Shown one piece after another: positions 22,451 to 35,447 of a stretch of 64,000 bases of DNA. Source of the stretch: Stromatinia cepivora (taxonomy: Eukaryota > Ascomycota > Leotiomycetes > Helotiales > Sclerotiniaceae); contig RCTD01000036.1 of assembly GCA_014898415.1 (NCBI GenBank), forward strand, positions 186,001 through 250,000, in the 5' to 3' direction. A program made the position numbers and the translations under genes. The first letter of the stretch is position 1, and the number at the start of each line of letters is the position of its first letter. The notes beneath the pieces are model-generated. The model saw nothing but the letters and a program-made list of their open reading frames with translations. It had not been told where the DNA came from and did not search any database.

Positions 22451-22978
22451 TGTATAAGAATTTCTAATAAGTTTATTAAATCACTTAATAATATTAACCG
22501 AACCGATGGTTATATGATCACATGATATATTAATAATATAATTTAATATTATTAAATTTTATTATTATATGAAATTTCGATCATATATCATACTAGAATG
22601 ATTTATAATGGAATAGAATGTGATGGAAGCGTATAGAACTTTCTTATTTCTAAGGTTAAATATTATTGGTTACTATTTCATTTCATTATATAAAATGATT
22701 CTATAAGATTCGATTTAAATCGATCTTATTTATAATCATAGAATATTATAGAATTTCATAGAATCTTATCAAATACTATAAATAAGAAGATTTTCTTCAA
22801 AGAATTCTTCTGAAAAACAAGCAAAATAAATTCAATATTCAATACACTCATATTTTGACTTCAACCATTATATATTCGATTACCCTTTTAAGCTATATAA
22901 CTAAGTCTTCCACTATAATAATAGTGAATAGTATTATTATTATATTATTCATTATTATTAACCTATCAACCTCCTCCA
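22451..22978 (+). repeat. Element D 3' LTR (528 bp)
   Basis: Begins TGTATAAG right after the polypurine tract and ends CTCCTCCA. It differs from the 5' LTR at a few sites after about 22880. Confidence 0.85.
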
Positions 22979-24081
22979 AGAAATATAAAGAGATTATTTT
23001 CCTATACTTTTTATTTCTAATTCGATCAAACCCTATTTCAAAACTTTGTTTTTCTGATCCAGAAAAGTTTAATAAAAATATACAAAAGTTCAATATCTGG
23101 TTTCCTTTAATCAAAACTAAATTTCAAATAAATGATATTATAATCAACAATTCTATTATTCAATTTTATTATATTTATTTTAATTTTGAATCTCAAATTT
23201 AAATTATAATATTGCTATAATTTTCGTTTATCGATTAAATTATCCTTTTTGATTATAATACAATCTTTGATCAATTTTTTAGAATTTATAATAACCCTAA
23301 TAAAATTCAAAAAGTTGAAGATCGTTTTTATATTTTGAAGTAAAATATTGATTTGTTATATATTTATATTATAAAATTCGAAAGGATCTTATATAAAACT
23401 TATAATCAAAATTAATCTGATTCGAATAAGATATTGATCTTTCGTAATAAGTTCAATTCAATTTTATATAATCGATTTGTTTAACAATTCAGCTTATTTT
23501 GTTCCTATTTTGAATTCATATAAATTATATACCAATTAATTGCTTATTCAATCAATAATTTCATTCTTAATAGAATTACTAATTCCATTTTTTATATATT
23601 ATAACACTCTAATTCTTATTCTCAAAATCGTTTCGATCCAATAGATATATTTGATATCAATTATATTCTAAATATATTCGATTCCGATTTTATTTTAGTA
23701 TCATTATCAAAGATATCCCTTTAGCTTCGACGATTGAAAATTCCCGAATTTATTTTACAAGAACGAATTTGCTTTCGCAAAGAAAACAAATATACAAGAT
23801 ATAGATCTTTATACTATTAGATTCGTATTTGCCATTTGAATCTATGTAATGGAATATATGATTCATTTGATCCAGCTAATCGTCCTACACTAACTACTTT
23901 GAACGATAATGATACAGATTCAAAATAGGATAAAGAAAGAATGGAAAAGGAATTGGAGAATTTAATGTATTTGGAAAACGTAATCAATGGACATACTTTT
24001 TCTGATCGAATAGAGGAAGCGATGGACGCCACTGAATTTATGTATTTGGCCGAATTGACGAATAAAATTAATGATTCGTAG
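22979..24081 (+). pseudogene. RIP-damaged gag of element S
   Basis: Conceptual reading shows a retrotransposon Gag with many stops and some frame uncertainty. FSDPEKFNKNIQKFNIW and IIQFYYIYFNFESQ match the N-terminal Gag signature (DPEKF.G...F..W, QF.YVY.NLES). DQFFRIYNNPNKIQK and VEDRFYILK follow. The best-preserved end is ENVINGHTF, then IEEAMDATEFMYLAELTNKI, to a TAG at 24079-24081. No protease, reverse transcriptase or integrase is present before the 3' LTR. Confidence 0.7.
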
Positions 24082-24156
24082 TTGTGGTTGTTTTCGGGTT
24101 CTTTTATATCATTCGTTTAAAGCGCTCGAGGCGAGCTTTCATATAGGGGGGGGTAG

Positions 24157-24234
24157 TGTTACATGTAGTTCTACCTTTCGATCTGTAGCTTTTAATTCTA
24201 AGAGATACTCAAGTTATTTGGCCGTTGTGTCACA
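24157..24234 (+). repeat. Element S 3' LTR (78 bp)
   Basis: Starts TGTTACATG directly after a G-run polypurine tract and ends GTCACA, followed by the GATTT duplication. Confidence 0.8.
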
Positions 24235-24291
24235 GATTTTATTTACAAATTGTATATATCTAATTCTAAATCTAGATTGATGATTATAATA
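24235..24291 (-). mobile_element. Element G1 3' LTR, proximal part
   Basis: Continues the LTR interrupted at 17527. It ends at TTATAATA, equivalent to CGTAATA at 54718 (the minus-strand LTR start, originally TGTTACG). Just beyond it on the minus strand is a purine tract (AGAAAAAAAGAA), as expected upstream of a 3' LTR. Confidence 0.65.
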
Positions 24292-25760
24292 AAGTTCTTT
24301 TTTTCTGAGTTTTGTTTTTGAGAAGTTTATTGATTGTTATATTGTATATAAAGTTATAATATTCTATTAAGGAATTGTATATTTTCAATATATAATTTTT
24401 ATATATAATAAATAAAGAAATAGACAATAATAAAAATAATGTATAATCTAATTTTGAAAGATTATATAAATCTTTCGGAATTCTATTTTAAATCTTTTAT
24501 AGTCTTTTTTTTATAAATATAATATTATATTCTAAAATCATTTCACTTTTTTCGATATATATCAATTATTTCTTGAATTAACAATATATTTGATTTATAT
24601 ATTTTTGTAATCTATATATTCTATATATCTTTATTATATTAAATATATAATTTATTATAATAATGTGAAATCCTTATTTGAAGATAAAATAATAAACAAG
24701 AAATGCTTTTTTTCAAAAGGATTAAATTTTATATATATTGAATATATTTAAAAGAAGAAATTCTATATAATATTATTAAAGAAAATTAATTCTTTAATAA
24801 ATCGATTGTTATAATTGTATTATAAATGATAGATAATCGAAATTGATTTGTTTAAGGAAATTATATTTTTGAGAAAATTGAAAGATTGATAAATTAAATT
24901 TATATAAAGAATGAAAGTTTTTCTTTATAAATAAAAGAAATATGATTTGATATAATTATTTTATAATATAAAGGAAATTATATTAGTTTTGAATATATAG
25001 ACTGAAAAATTGATAAAATTAATAAAGATATATATAGATTTGTAATATTATTTTATTAATATATTTGATATAATTTTCTTTTTATATTTTTGTAATTATA
25101 TTAAAAATTTATAAATAAATTAATGAATAAAGATGAATTAAAGGATATTATTAATAAAAAGAATAAAGAAGAAATCCTTAAAGTTTTTTTGATTCGATTT
25201 TATTAATAAAGTTAATAAATTGAAAGATAATTAAAAATAAGATTAAAAGCATTTAGAATATTGATAATATATTAATAAAGAAATTATAGATTTCTATATT
25301 TTAAATAATCAAAATGAAATTTGTTGAAAAAATTCTTAAATTAATTTTTGTTAAAAGAAAAGTATTGGAATTGTTTAAATCTTTTGATAATGATGATAAG
25401 GATTTGGGATAATCTAATATGAAATTATTGAATTTTAAAAGATTTAAAAAGGAAAAAATCCTTATAATATTTATATTTCTTTTATTATTGATAATTTCTG
25501 ATATATTAATTTTAATTCCAAAAATAAGCATAATATCACCAATCAAGCACCAGAAAACATTTATAATTTTAATAAAATTAATAGTATTTGTAATAAAGAA
25601 GATTATAATTAAGATTGAAGATTTCGATTTTTTGAGGGATTTTAATAATAATGAAATGAATATTATTTTAGATAAGTATAATCAATTAATAAAAGAGTTT
25701 TTGAATTAATATAATAAATACAATAAATTGGATTTTGTTAATTGATGATTAGATATTATT
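24292..25760 (-). mobile_element. Element G1 internal region, 3' part
   Basis: AT-rich, with no recognisable protein after decay. It is assigned to G1 because it lies between the G1 3' LTR and the next precise insertion (element T). A segment near 24.29-24.44 resembles 54.96-55.11 kb. Confidence 0.5.
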
Positions 25761-25951
25761 TGTGAGAATTATAGCAAAGAATCGGTTAATATTCGAATAA
25801 CAATAGGTTTGGGTTTAGAATCAAGACTTTTCATTACTTTTTCCAATTGTATTGAAGAATTCCCTTTCTATATAGATGAAAACTCTTCAAATTAGTATAC
25901 AATTCAATTTGTTTTTGGTTAGTCTTTGTTTCGTAATTGAGGTTTGTAATA
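25761..25951 (+). repeat. Element T left LTR (191 bp)
   Basis: Gap-free partner of 27977-28167. It ends GTTTGTAATA where the right LTR has GTTCGTAACA, showing C-to-T damage in the left copy. Confidence 0.8.
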
Positions 25952-26029
25952 GAGCCTTTCTTTTCGAAGTTTTCGTTTTCGAAAGCTTTTGAAATGAAAT
26001 TATTTAAATTGAAATATCTAATCAAATTA

Positions 26030-26440
26030 ATATCATTTGATGTTGTATTGTATATCTTTTGTAAAACTATTGTAAATTCATTGATATTATATTGTATGCT
26101 TTTTGTAAAACCATCGATATTGTATTGTATGCCTTTTGTAAAACCATTGATATTATATTGTATGCCTTTTTGTAAAATCATTGTAGATTCATCGATATTA
26201 TATTGTATATTTTTTCGTAAAACCATCGATATTGTATTATATGCCTTTTCATAAAACCATCGATATTATATTATATATTTTTTTGTAAAACCATTGATAT
26301 CGTGTTGTATGCCTTTTCGTAAAATCATCGATATTGTGTTGTATGTTTTTTCGTAAAACCATTGATATTATATTGTATGCCTTTTCGTAAAACCATCGAT
26401 ATCGTATTATATATCTTTTCGTAAAACTATTATAGATCTA
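26030..26440. repeat. ~33-34-bp tandem repeat inside element T
   Basis: About a dozen diverged copies of a unit containing GATATTGTATTGTATGCC and TTTTCGTAAAACCAT. A minus-strand frame of 130 codons here is repeat-derived. Confidence 0.85.
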
Positions 26441-26639
26441 TTAAAACCCTTTCAATTTTTCAACTCCTCTATTCATAACCCTATAATAATCAGCCGAATT
26501 GAAACTTTAATAAAAAACTCTATACAATAATTAAAAACTATAATAATTCTTTCAATAATAAAAATATAATGTCTATATCTTTGTTTTATAAAGTTCAGCA
26601 TTTTTACTTCTTTGAAAACTCTTCAATATCACTAAAAAA

Positions 26640-26915
26640 CTCTTATATATATATTTATTTTCGATCTACTTTCATTTCGATTTTAATATGATTTCGATAT
26701 ATTTTCGATTCGGATTCGATAGGTTTTCGATATACTTTCGTTGGATATACTTTCAATTCGAATTCGATATACTTTCAGTTCGAATTCGGTATATTTTCGA
26801 TTCGGATTCGATATATTTTCGATTCGGATTCAATAGATTTTCGATATATTTTCATTGAATATATTTTCAATTCGAATTCAATATACTTTCGATTCGGATT
26901 CAATATACTTTCTAA
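26640..26915. repeat. ~22-bp degenerate tandem repeat inside element T
   Basis: Repeated blocks of ATTTTCGATTCGGATTCGAT with variants such as ACTTTCAATTCGAATTCGAT. Confidence 0.8.
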
Positions 26916-27375
26916 TATAATAAATAAAAGATATTGATATCTTCCTTTTTGGATCAACATTTTTGTCGATTTCAATGATCCTATAAATTCGATAAATAAT
27001 AAAGAGGAGAGAATTTCAATTTGCTTTTTCTTTTAAAATCTAAAACATAAAATCTATTATCCATCAATATATCGATTCAAATTTGTATCAAAATAATATC
27101 TCCAATATAAATATTGTTTTGTCTTCAACTAATATATTAGCTTTCCAATATAGATCCGATTGTTTACAACCAATTTTCACCAATAATCCTTCAGAATTAT
27201 ACAAAAACTAACTTTACCTTTCCTTTTAGAAGAAGTCTAATATTCCATCAAAAGGAAAAAACTTTAAATATTCCATCAGAGTTTTATTTTGAAAACAGAA
27301 ATATAACTATTATTATATATAAATTCATTCATTATACTCCTCAAAAGTAATACCAAAAACTTCATTATAATTTCA

Positions 27376-27452
27376 ACTTCAATATCTTCAATTTCAATAT
27401 CTTCAATTTCAATATCTTCAATTTCAATATCTTCAATTTCAATATCTTCAAT
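27376..27452. repeat. 15-bp tandem repeat (AATATCTTCAATTTC)
   Basis: Five head-to-tail copies; the minus-strand reading is a run of IEDIE. Confidence 0.9.
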
Positions 27453-27976
27453 CTTTCCAACAACTTTTATATTCAAATTCTTCAGATTTCCGATAAGATC
27501 CTGAAAATTCTCTATATACTTTCGTTTTTTTATCCTTTTGTTTAAATGATTTATATAATTTAAGAATTCGCTTTCAAATTTCATAAAATAGAATAAGATT
27601 TAGTTTATATATCATATTCATATTTTTCGAATAAATCTTTTCAATTCTTTTTCTTGTTTTCTTGATTTTCTTGATTCGAAAGTTTTTCGTAGTATTTTTG
27701 ATAGATTTTCGACAATATTCCAAAAAGTTTTCGAAAACTCGTTTCGAAGCCAAATTCGTATATATTTTGAAGATAAATTTCAAAGGTTTTCGATAATATC
27801 CTGAAGGGTTTTCGAAGATTCATTTCGAAGTCAAATTCGTATGTATTTTGAAGGTAAATTTCGAAGATGAATTTCGAAGGTTTTCGATAATATTCCGAAG
27901 GCTCTTATGAATCAAAAAAATGAAGTTATTTCCAAAATTAATCGATGAATTGCTTTCAAGAATGAATAAAAAGAAT

Positions 27977-28167
27977 TAAAAGAATCATAATAAAGAATCG
28001 GTTAATATTTGAATAACAATAGATTTGGGTTTAGAATCAAGACTTTTCATTATTTTTTCCAATTGTATTGAAGAATTCCCTTTCTATATAAATGAAAACT
28101 TTTCAAACTAACGTACAATTCGGCCCGCTTTCAGCTAGCTCTCGTTTCGTAGTTGAGGTTCGTAACA
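27977..28167 (+). repeat. Element T right LTR (191 bp)
   Basis: Partner of 25761-25951. Its last 60 bases are notably less AT-rich (CGGCCCGC), so the two LTRs have decayed unequally. Confidence 0.8.
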
Positions 28168-28783
28168 TTATTAGATTTCTTGGATTTCGATTATAAAATA
28201 TAAATAAGTTTTTTTTTATATTTATTTCTGTAATAATTTCAAAAATTATTTGTTGGGATTTTATTATTAAAGAATATATTTAATAAATATTTTATTAATT
28301 GATAGAATTAAATATTGATAAGGATTTAGATAATATAGATGAAAATAGATTATTGAAGGAAAAGATATGAAAATGAAAAAGATATAAATATTAGATAATA
28401 AAATAAAAATAATATATTTTTAATAATATATAAAAATAAATAGATTAAGTAAAGGTTTCTTTTTGAAATATAAATATTATAAAGTATAAATATGAATTTT
28501 CTTTATTTTCATAATATATTTCGATTAAATTATTGTGTAGTTTTTTATTATTGTTGTATTAATAATATATATTTTTTTATAATTTTTTAAATACTTTTTG
28601 ATATATATTAAATTTTGTAAAACTTTTTATATATCTTTTATTGATTGATAATCTTTTTATTATATTAGATATTATATTTTTTATTCTTTTTTTTATAAAT
28701 TAGTATTTTTTTGATTTTATATTTTATATATCTTTTAATTTCTTTGAAAAGTAAAGAGTTAATAATGTTTTTGTATTTTAATT
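28168..28783 (-). mobile_element. Element G1 internal fragment
   Basis: AT-rich interval between precise insertions T and A; no protein recognised. Confidence 0.4.
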
Positions 28784-29004
28784 TGTCGGGACAACTGTAT
28801 ACGGGGAAGTGAAGTTTATCAACGAATGTATAGAACTCTTTATTAATACGTTTTAATTTGCCTAGAGAGCTAGAATTTATGAAGGGTGAAGAACTATATA
28901 ATAATGTATACCGAAGCATTAATACGAGTATTAATGTATATATAATGCTTGTTATCTTTATTATCTTTATTATCCTTATTATATATATAATTCATATTTT
29001 GATA
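28784..29004 (-). repeat. Element A 3' LTR (left, 221 bp)
   Basis: Starts TGTCGGG and ends ATTTTGATA (from ATTCCGACA), with the degenerate TTATC repeat cluster near its end. Confidence 0.75.
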
Positions 29005-32000
29005 CTAATAATTTCTTTTAAAATCGAAGTATTATATACTTTAGGAATATATATACTTGGCAAATAAGTATTCTTTTCAATTTTAGTTTTCGTTTTATTT
29101 CTTTATTCGAATTAATCTATATATGAAATGATTATATATCTAATGATTGAATATATACTTATAATAATTTTTGTTTTGTATTTATTCTTTAATTCTTATA
29201 TTTATATTATTTTTTCTTCATTATATTCTGATTTCTTTATTCATTTTATGATTTTGATCTTGATTATATTACTCTTTATAAGATCTTTAAGAGTCTGATA
29301 TAATTTTGCTTTTGTTATTATATTAATAGGATTAGATTCTTTATCAATTTATTTGATTTCTATTATTTTTCTTTATTTATATAATTATTACAAAATTATT
29401 AGATCAATTATTAATCTTTTCTTTCAAATTGAATTTAATTTTGTAAAGTAATTGTAAAACAATTTCGAATTTATATATATAATTAATAGTATTTTCTGTT
29501 TTGGTAATATACCTTTGATAATACTTTTGAATATTGTATTAATATCGAATCCTAAGGTTATATTGTAAAGTTTTGATACTAGTATATTTTTAATGATTCT
29601 TTTGTATTTGATAAATGATTAATGAATTAGATTCGCTTTATTATTTTTGTTTATTAATATAATAATATATTTGATTTGTAAGGATAGGTTTCGATTATTA
29701 ATGAATAATGTATCTATGAATACTATTAGTTTTAATGAATCGAAATCGAATAATACGAATTTCAATCCTTTAATTGAATTATTTATTTATTATTAAATTG
29801 TTTTATTCATCAATCCTGCATTTTCTTCTTTAAAATTGATAATTTGAATAACAAAAGAAAAAGCGAATAATATTTTTGATTAATATATTATCGAAATATA
29901 AGTTTCTTTTGTATATTGAATAATATATTGATCTTTTGAAGTTATACTTTTTCGAATTTTATCTTTTGTATTATAAATATCGATTGATTGTATTTTAATG
30001 AATTATAGATTTGTATATTATCTTTTTTGATTGATATAAATAGAGCTATTATTGTTTGAATAATGATAATTTTATTGAATTTGAAGGGGTTCTCGAATGA
30101 TAAGGTTTTTCAATTTTTTGCAAAAAACTTTGTATTTTCGAGTTCTTTTTGTTTTTTGTTTATAAATACTTTATTGATTATAATGATTATATTATTTGTT
30201 TGAAATCCTATTAATTCAAATGCTTTGTCTTTTTGTTTAATATATATTAGATAGGGGTTATAGGTTGATTAAGTTATTTGGAATACAATAAAGTGGTGGT
30301 TGTGGTAAATATCAAATCAATGATTTCTAGTCTTTGGTATATTATATAATGGTTTGATTATTTATAATAATGTTTTTTTCAAGAATTCTATTTCCTTAAA
30401 TAATTGGATATAGAATAATTGTATCAAATTGGATATTATTTGTATATAGATTTAAATAATATTTTTAATATACAAAATTGTTTATATAATTGATTACAAA
30501 ATAATTATAATGCTTAATATCAAATATTGATTTGTTTGTTGAATTATAAATGATTATATTAATACTGTTTTTTTTTCTGTATTATTTTATATTTGAATTA
30601 CAAACCTTGATTTTGGGAATACTTTCTTAATATTTTTGTTTTTGATTTTATTAATGAATCTTGATTTGAATATTTATATACTTTCTGATATATTTGTTTA
30701 TTATATGATTTCGAATATATTGTTTTCTATTAAATTATTAATTTTCTTTTTTTTTGATTCTTTATAGATCAATGAGTTTTGGGGTATATCGAATATCAAT
30801 AGGTTTTCATTGAAGATTTTGATAATATTTTCTTCTTCATTATCTTGAAAATAGATAATTATATCTGGTATTTTTATTATATCTTCAATGAAATATATTA
30901 TTATAATTTCGATTGATATTATATTTATTGTATTATATAATATTCTTATTTATAGAATAATTATTTGAAGGATACTAGGATTCGCTTTTGCTGTGTTTTT
31001 TAAGATAATCTTAAATTTTTTTTAGAAAATAGTTTCGAGATCTTTTAAAGATGTTTTCTAAGGGATTTGTTTTATTGTAATAAATTCTATTTATATAATG
31101 AATTCTGTTGATATCGTTATTTTGATTGTATAAGATTTCATTGTTATAAATCGAAAGATTGTAGATCTGTTTAGTAATTGAATTGTATAGATTTCGCCTT
31201 CGATTCATAATAGTATAAATAATCCTGTTTATCTGGTAATTCAATTGTTTTCTTTTTTTTATATTTATATTTTTGAATTAATTGATAATTTGTGGATTGA
31301 AATTGTATTTGGATTATTATATTAATTCAATAAATCTATTATTTGTTTTTCAAATCAAAATCTTTTGATTTTGTTGTTTGTTTTTTTAATTATATTAGAT
31401 CGTTATTGAATATTAGATATTGATAAATCGAGTTCGCTTATTTATAAATATACTTCGAATATTAGGAGGGTAAATACAATTCTATCGGGATCAATAGTAT
31501 TATTAATTGTTTTCATTGCTATTTGCAATACCGATTCTTTTGTTATTCCAATGCTCTTAAGTTTTTCCTTAATGATATTATATATATATCGAATAATTTG
31601 ATAATAATATTTGATTATCCTGATTAACTAATATATTTCGATAAATATATTTTTCGTAATGATTATTATTATTTCAGTATATTATTTGAATTCTTTATTT
31701 ATAAAATTCTTTTTAATATTATAAATAATATAATCTGATAAACCTAGATATATATTTATTCAATATATTCTCAATTTATTCTATATATATTTTGTATTAG
31801 TATTATCGAATTATTGTATTATTTGAAATCTGATTCTTTTATTAATAATATATAATATTGATTTATTATTGATATATATAATATTGATTATAATCGAATA
31901 ATTATATTCAATATTATCGCAAAAATTGAATTTGAATCTATTTAGGGATTTCCTGTATTTTTAATAATATTTATAGAATTTTGTAAATCTTTCGAAATCT

Positions 32001-33289
32001 TTTTGAATAATATTTATATAATCTATATATTAAAGAATTCGATAAAATCTATTTACAGAAAAATAATCGAAATAATAATACAATCTTTATATTTCTGATT
32101 CGATCAAATAACAATTATTTATATCGATAAATGTTTATATGAATTATTAGATTTTTATATTCTAAAATAATATTATATATTTAAATTTGTAAATACAAAA
32201 GTAATTTGTAATTGATAATATAAATATATCGATAATATTATTATAATATATTTTGAATCGATTTATATTTTATAATAATAATAAAAATAATATTTCTGAT
32301 TTTATAATATAAAATTCGATAAATCCTAAAAATAGATTCAATTAAATCGATCCAATTGATTCAGTCTTTCTGATTCCGAATATCATCTTTACGATTCCTA
32401 TTCTATTTATATTCAATTTAGTATTTTTGATATCCTTTTAATATACTTGATATTATTTGAATCTTATTATAAATCATTAAAATATTTTTATATCAATAAT
32501 AATACTCTGAAACTCTTTGTTATTATATTTCGAAAAGAAAGTTTTGTATTCTTTAATTTTGTTAATTGATTTATTAATAAAGCTAATCAAAATATATATT
32601 ATTGTTTTATCGAATAAATTCATTACAATTTCCTTTTCGATAATTGATCTATAAGATGAAATCCAAATATACTCTGAATTATTATCCTTTATATCCCTCT
32701 TTAAATCGTTTTAAATATATATTATAAATTCTTCATTAATATCAATATCTAATAAAATTCCTTTATATTTGATAATATATTATTTGAAATATAATCCGAA
32801 ATCTTTATTATTGTTTTGAAATAATTCCTTATATTTATATTTTAATTCAATTTATTCAATTTTTATATATTTATTTAATTAATAATCTTTTTTTTTATAA
32901 ATAAAATATTTTTTAGTTTTTTTTAATTAAATAAAAAATTATTAATTGAATTTGTATTTATAATTATATCTAGAATTCTTTTGATTATATATTTAATCTA
33001 TATAAAATATTTTGTTTTCGTTTAGATATAATTTTTTATATATAGAAATAGAATTTTATAAATCTTTGATAAATCTGATTATAGATTTTGAAGATTGATA
33101 ATATATTTAATTATATATTGATATATGATTATATATATTGAAGATTTTTTTTTGAATATATATAATTATTTGAAATTCTTTTGATAAATCTTTTTGAAGA
33201 TATTAAAGTTTGATGATTATAATATCCAAATATTCTAAGATCGATTTTCTAGGATTCTGTATAATAATTGTTTTGAGTATTATATAATC

Positions 33290-33823
33290 CTATTTCTCTA
33301 TAAATCTATATTGATGCTTTTTTCTTTCAAAAAATATTTTTATTATTTTATAGATACCTTTTATTGTATTTAGAATATAATTGAGATTCGAATAATAGAA
33401 TATAAAAATCTCTTTCTTTAATATTATAGGAAACGTTTTTGTATAAAGATTTGGATGGATATCGATTTTTTTGTAATGATTAAGAAAGATAATATATTTA
33501 TAATCAAAGTTATTATTTTGACCAATATATTTATTAATATTATTATAAAGTTTCTCGAGATTCCCAAAATTATAATTGATATTACTACTTTGTATATAAT
33601 CGGATGATTTATTCTTATAATTTCCTAAACTATTGTTTTTTTTATTATTAATTGAATCTTTTCTTTCTTTATTATATTTACAAAAATATATATAGATATT
33701 ATTTTGATTTATATTATCTACTTTACAATTATTTCCGAAATATTTATTATTGTTTAAAGGTTTTTTATTATTAAATAATCTATTTAATAATTCTTTATTA
33801 TAAATAGATTTCTTTTTATTCAA
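33290..33823 (-). pseudogene. Element A Gag fragment
   Basis: A 177-codon frame on the minus strand. Its second half (NLEKLYNNINKYIGQ, ILKKEIFIFYYSNLNYI and IYKIIKIFFERKKHQYRF) corresponds to the fungal Copia Gag block F....KY.G....F..., L...A..FY, F...EE. A near-identical segment is in B at 37906-38190. Flanking stops indicate a dead gene. Confidence 0.65.
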
Positions 33824-34804
33824 TAATTTTTTATTTTTAGATAATATATTGTTATTATATAATGGTTGTAATAATATTAAGTATTATTTCTATTCTGGAT
33901 TTTGATATTTATTATATAAATTTTTTTTGAATATATAAAATTCCGATCCTTTATTCAATTATAATGATTGAATTCCTTTATATTATATTAAGAATAATTG
34001 TTTTGTATTTATTTATATAAATTGTTTTCTTTGTTGAAAATTGAATAAGGGTATTAAATCTTTAGGGATAATATTTAGATATATATTATTATCGAATATT
34101 TTGATTTAATTTAGGATGATTTTTGATTGGAATTGGAAGTATTGATTTATTATTATTTTTTAAATTTGATTATTTGATTATAATATATATAAAATATAAA
34201 GTATTTCGATTAAAACTTTGTTAATTATTAGTTTTATATATTGTATTGTTTTTTTTTGACAAATAAGCTATTTATTCTCAATTTAGTATATAATCTGAAT
34301 ATAATCTTTGAATTGATAAAATCGAAATATTCAATTCTGAAATTTATAAAATTATTATAATAATTATTTTATAGATCTTTATTGATATAATTATATATTA
34401 TATAGAATTCTAACTTGAATTTGCAAAAATCGATAATTTCTTAAGGGTCTTTCTTTGTAGATACAAATTGGTTGTATTTTTATTTATTTATTTATTTGTT
34501 ATATTCTTTGTTTTTGATATATGAAATTATTGATATTGATGATAATAAGATTCGTATTCTTTTAGAATAAAGGATTATAAAGAAATACTTGAATATACCT
34601 ACCATGATTGTTATAGTAATAATTATTGTATATTTTCAGATTATATCGAAATTAATCATTACAAGGTTTTTAAAACGATCTTAAAAAAAAACCTAAATAT
34701 GAATTTGTAATATACAAAATATATACTATAATGAAATTACACTTATATTATATATAATATTATTGAATCCTAAAGTATTTCGAAATTAGAATTGATTGAT
34801 CGGA

Positions 34805-34975
34805 TCGACCAAAATTGATCAAAATTGATCAAAATTGATCAAAATTGATCAAAATTGATCAAAATTGATCAAAATTGATCAAAATTGATCAAATTGATCA
34901 AAATTGATCAAAATTGATCAAATTGATCAAAATTAATCAAATTGACCAAAATTGATCAAATTAACCAAATTAACC
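34805..34975. repeat. 10-bp tandem repeat (AAAATTGATC) in element A
   Basis: More than ten copies, decaying into ATTAACCAAATT variants. Elements B and C have far fewer units at the equivalent place, so the array expanded after the copies separated. Confidence 0.85.
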
Positions 34976-35447
34976 AAAGTGATCGGGTTTGATTAGAACG
35001 GATTTGATCGAAATAAATAAAACGATTAAAATAATGAAATTAATCAAATCGAATTGATCAATCTTATATATTATTGATAATTCATATAAAATAAATAAAT
35101 AAAATAGTTTTTTATAAGAAAATAAATATAACGAAAAACTCGAAATTGCTTTTAGATTTTCTTCAAATATATATTCTATATTATCTAATAAATATATAAT
35201 AAATACAGAATAATTAAATCAAAAAGTGAATTTCAAATTCACTATTAAATAATTGTTATTCTTAATCCTTCGATTCTTTTGGATTATTTAATAATTAAAG
35301 ATTTATCCTTTGGTATAAAAATACTTCGTTTTGCAACGAAATACCTTTATCCAATTACAAAATCAAAATAAATTTAAAATTCATAACTCTTCATACCAAT
35401 TCCCAATATCTAATCTATAATATCACTATAACAAACAAACTGATCAA

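Larger units (their letters stand above)
17898..22978 (+). mobile_element. Element D: Ty1/Copia retrotransposon, integrase-deleted
   Basis: Two 528-bp LTRs (17898-18425 and 22451-22978) bound a 5,081-bp element with a single long Gag-Pol frame. A polypurine stretch (TTAAGGAAG) immediately precedes the 3' LTR, which starts TGTATAAG and ends CTCCTCCA. I count about eight differences between the LTRs, only at the first three bases and the last ~110. No 5-bp target duplication is evident (ATAAT and AGAAA). It lies inside element S and is by far the least damaged element here. Confidence 0.88.
17528..24234 (+). mobile_element. Element S: gag-only LTR retrotransposon with 78-bp LTRs, carrying Copia D
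   Basis: Flanked by the perfect 5-bp duplication GATTT (17523-17527 and 24235-24239). Both LTRs are 78 bp (17528-17605 and 24157-24234) and start TGTTACATGTAGTTCTA. The right one ends GTCACA and the left ATTATA, all transitions. A polypurine tract with eight consecutive G (about 24145-24156) abuts the right LTR. Without the nested Copia the element would be about 1.63 kb and codes only for a decayed Gag. I infer a non-autonomous element that relied on another element's Pol. Confidence 0.8.
25761..28167 (+). mobile_element. Element T: 2.4-kb non-autonomous LTR retrotransposon
   Basis: Flanked by the 5-bp duplication TTATT (25756-25760 and 28168-28172). LTRs of 191 bp lie at 25761-25951 and 27977-28167; the left starts TGTGAGAATT and the right ends GGTTCGTAACA. 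The 2-kb interior has no recognisable Gag or Pol and is full of tandem repeats. Strand is given for convenience, since no coding region fixes it. Confidence 0.8.

Noticed and set aside
26030..27452. Tandem repeats considered as a CRISPR-like array
   Set aside because: Units are directly adjacent and degenerate with no unique spacers, and the genome is eukaryotic.
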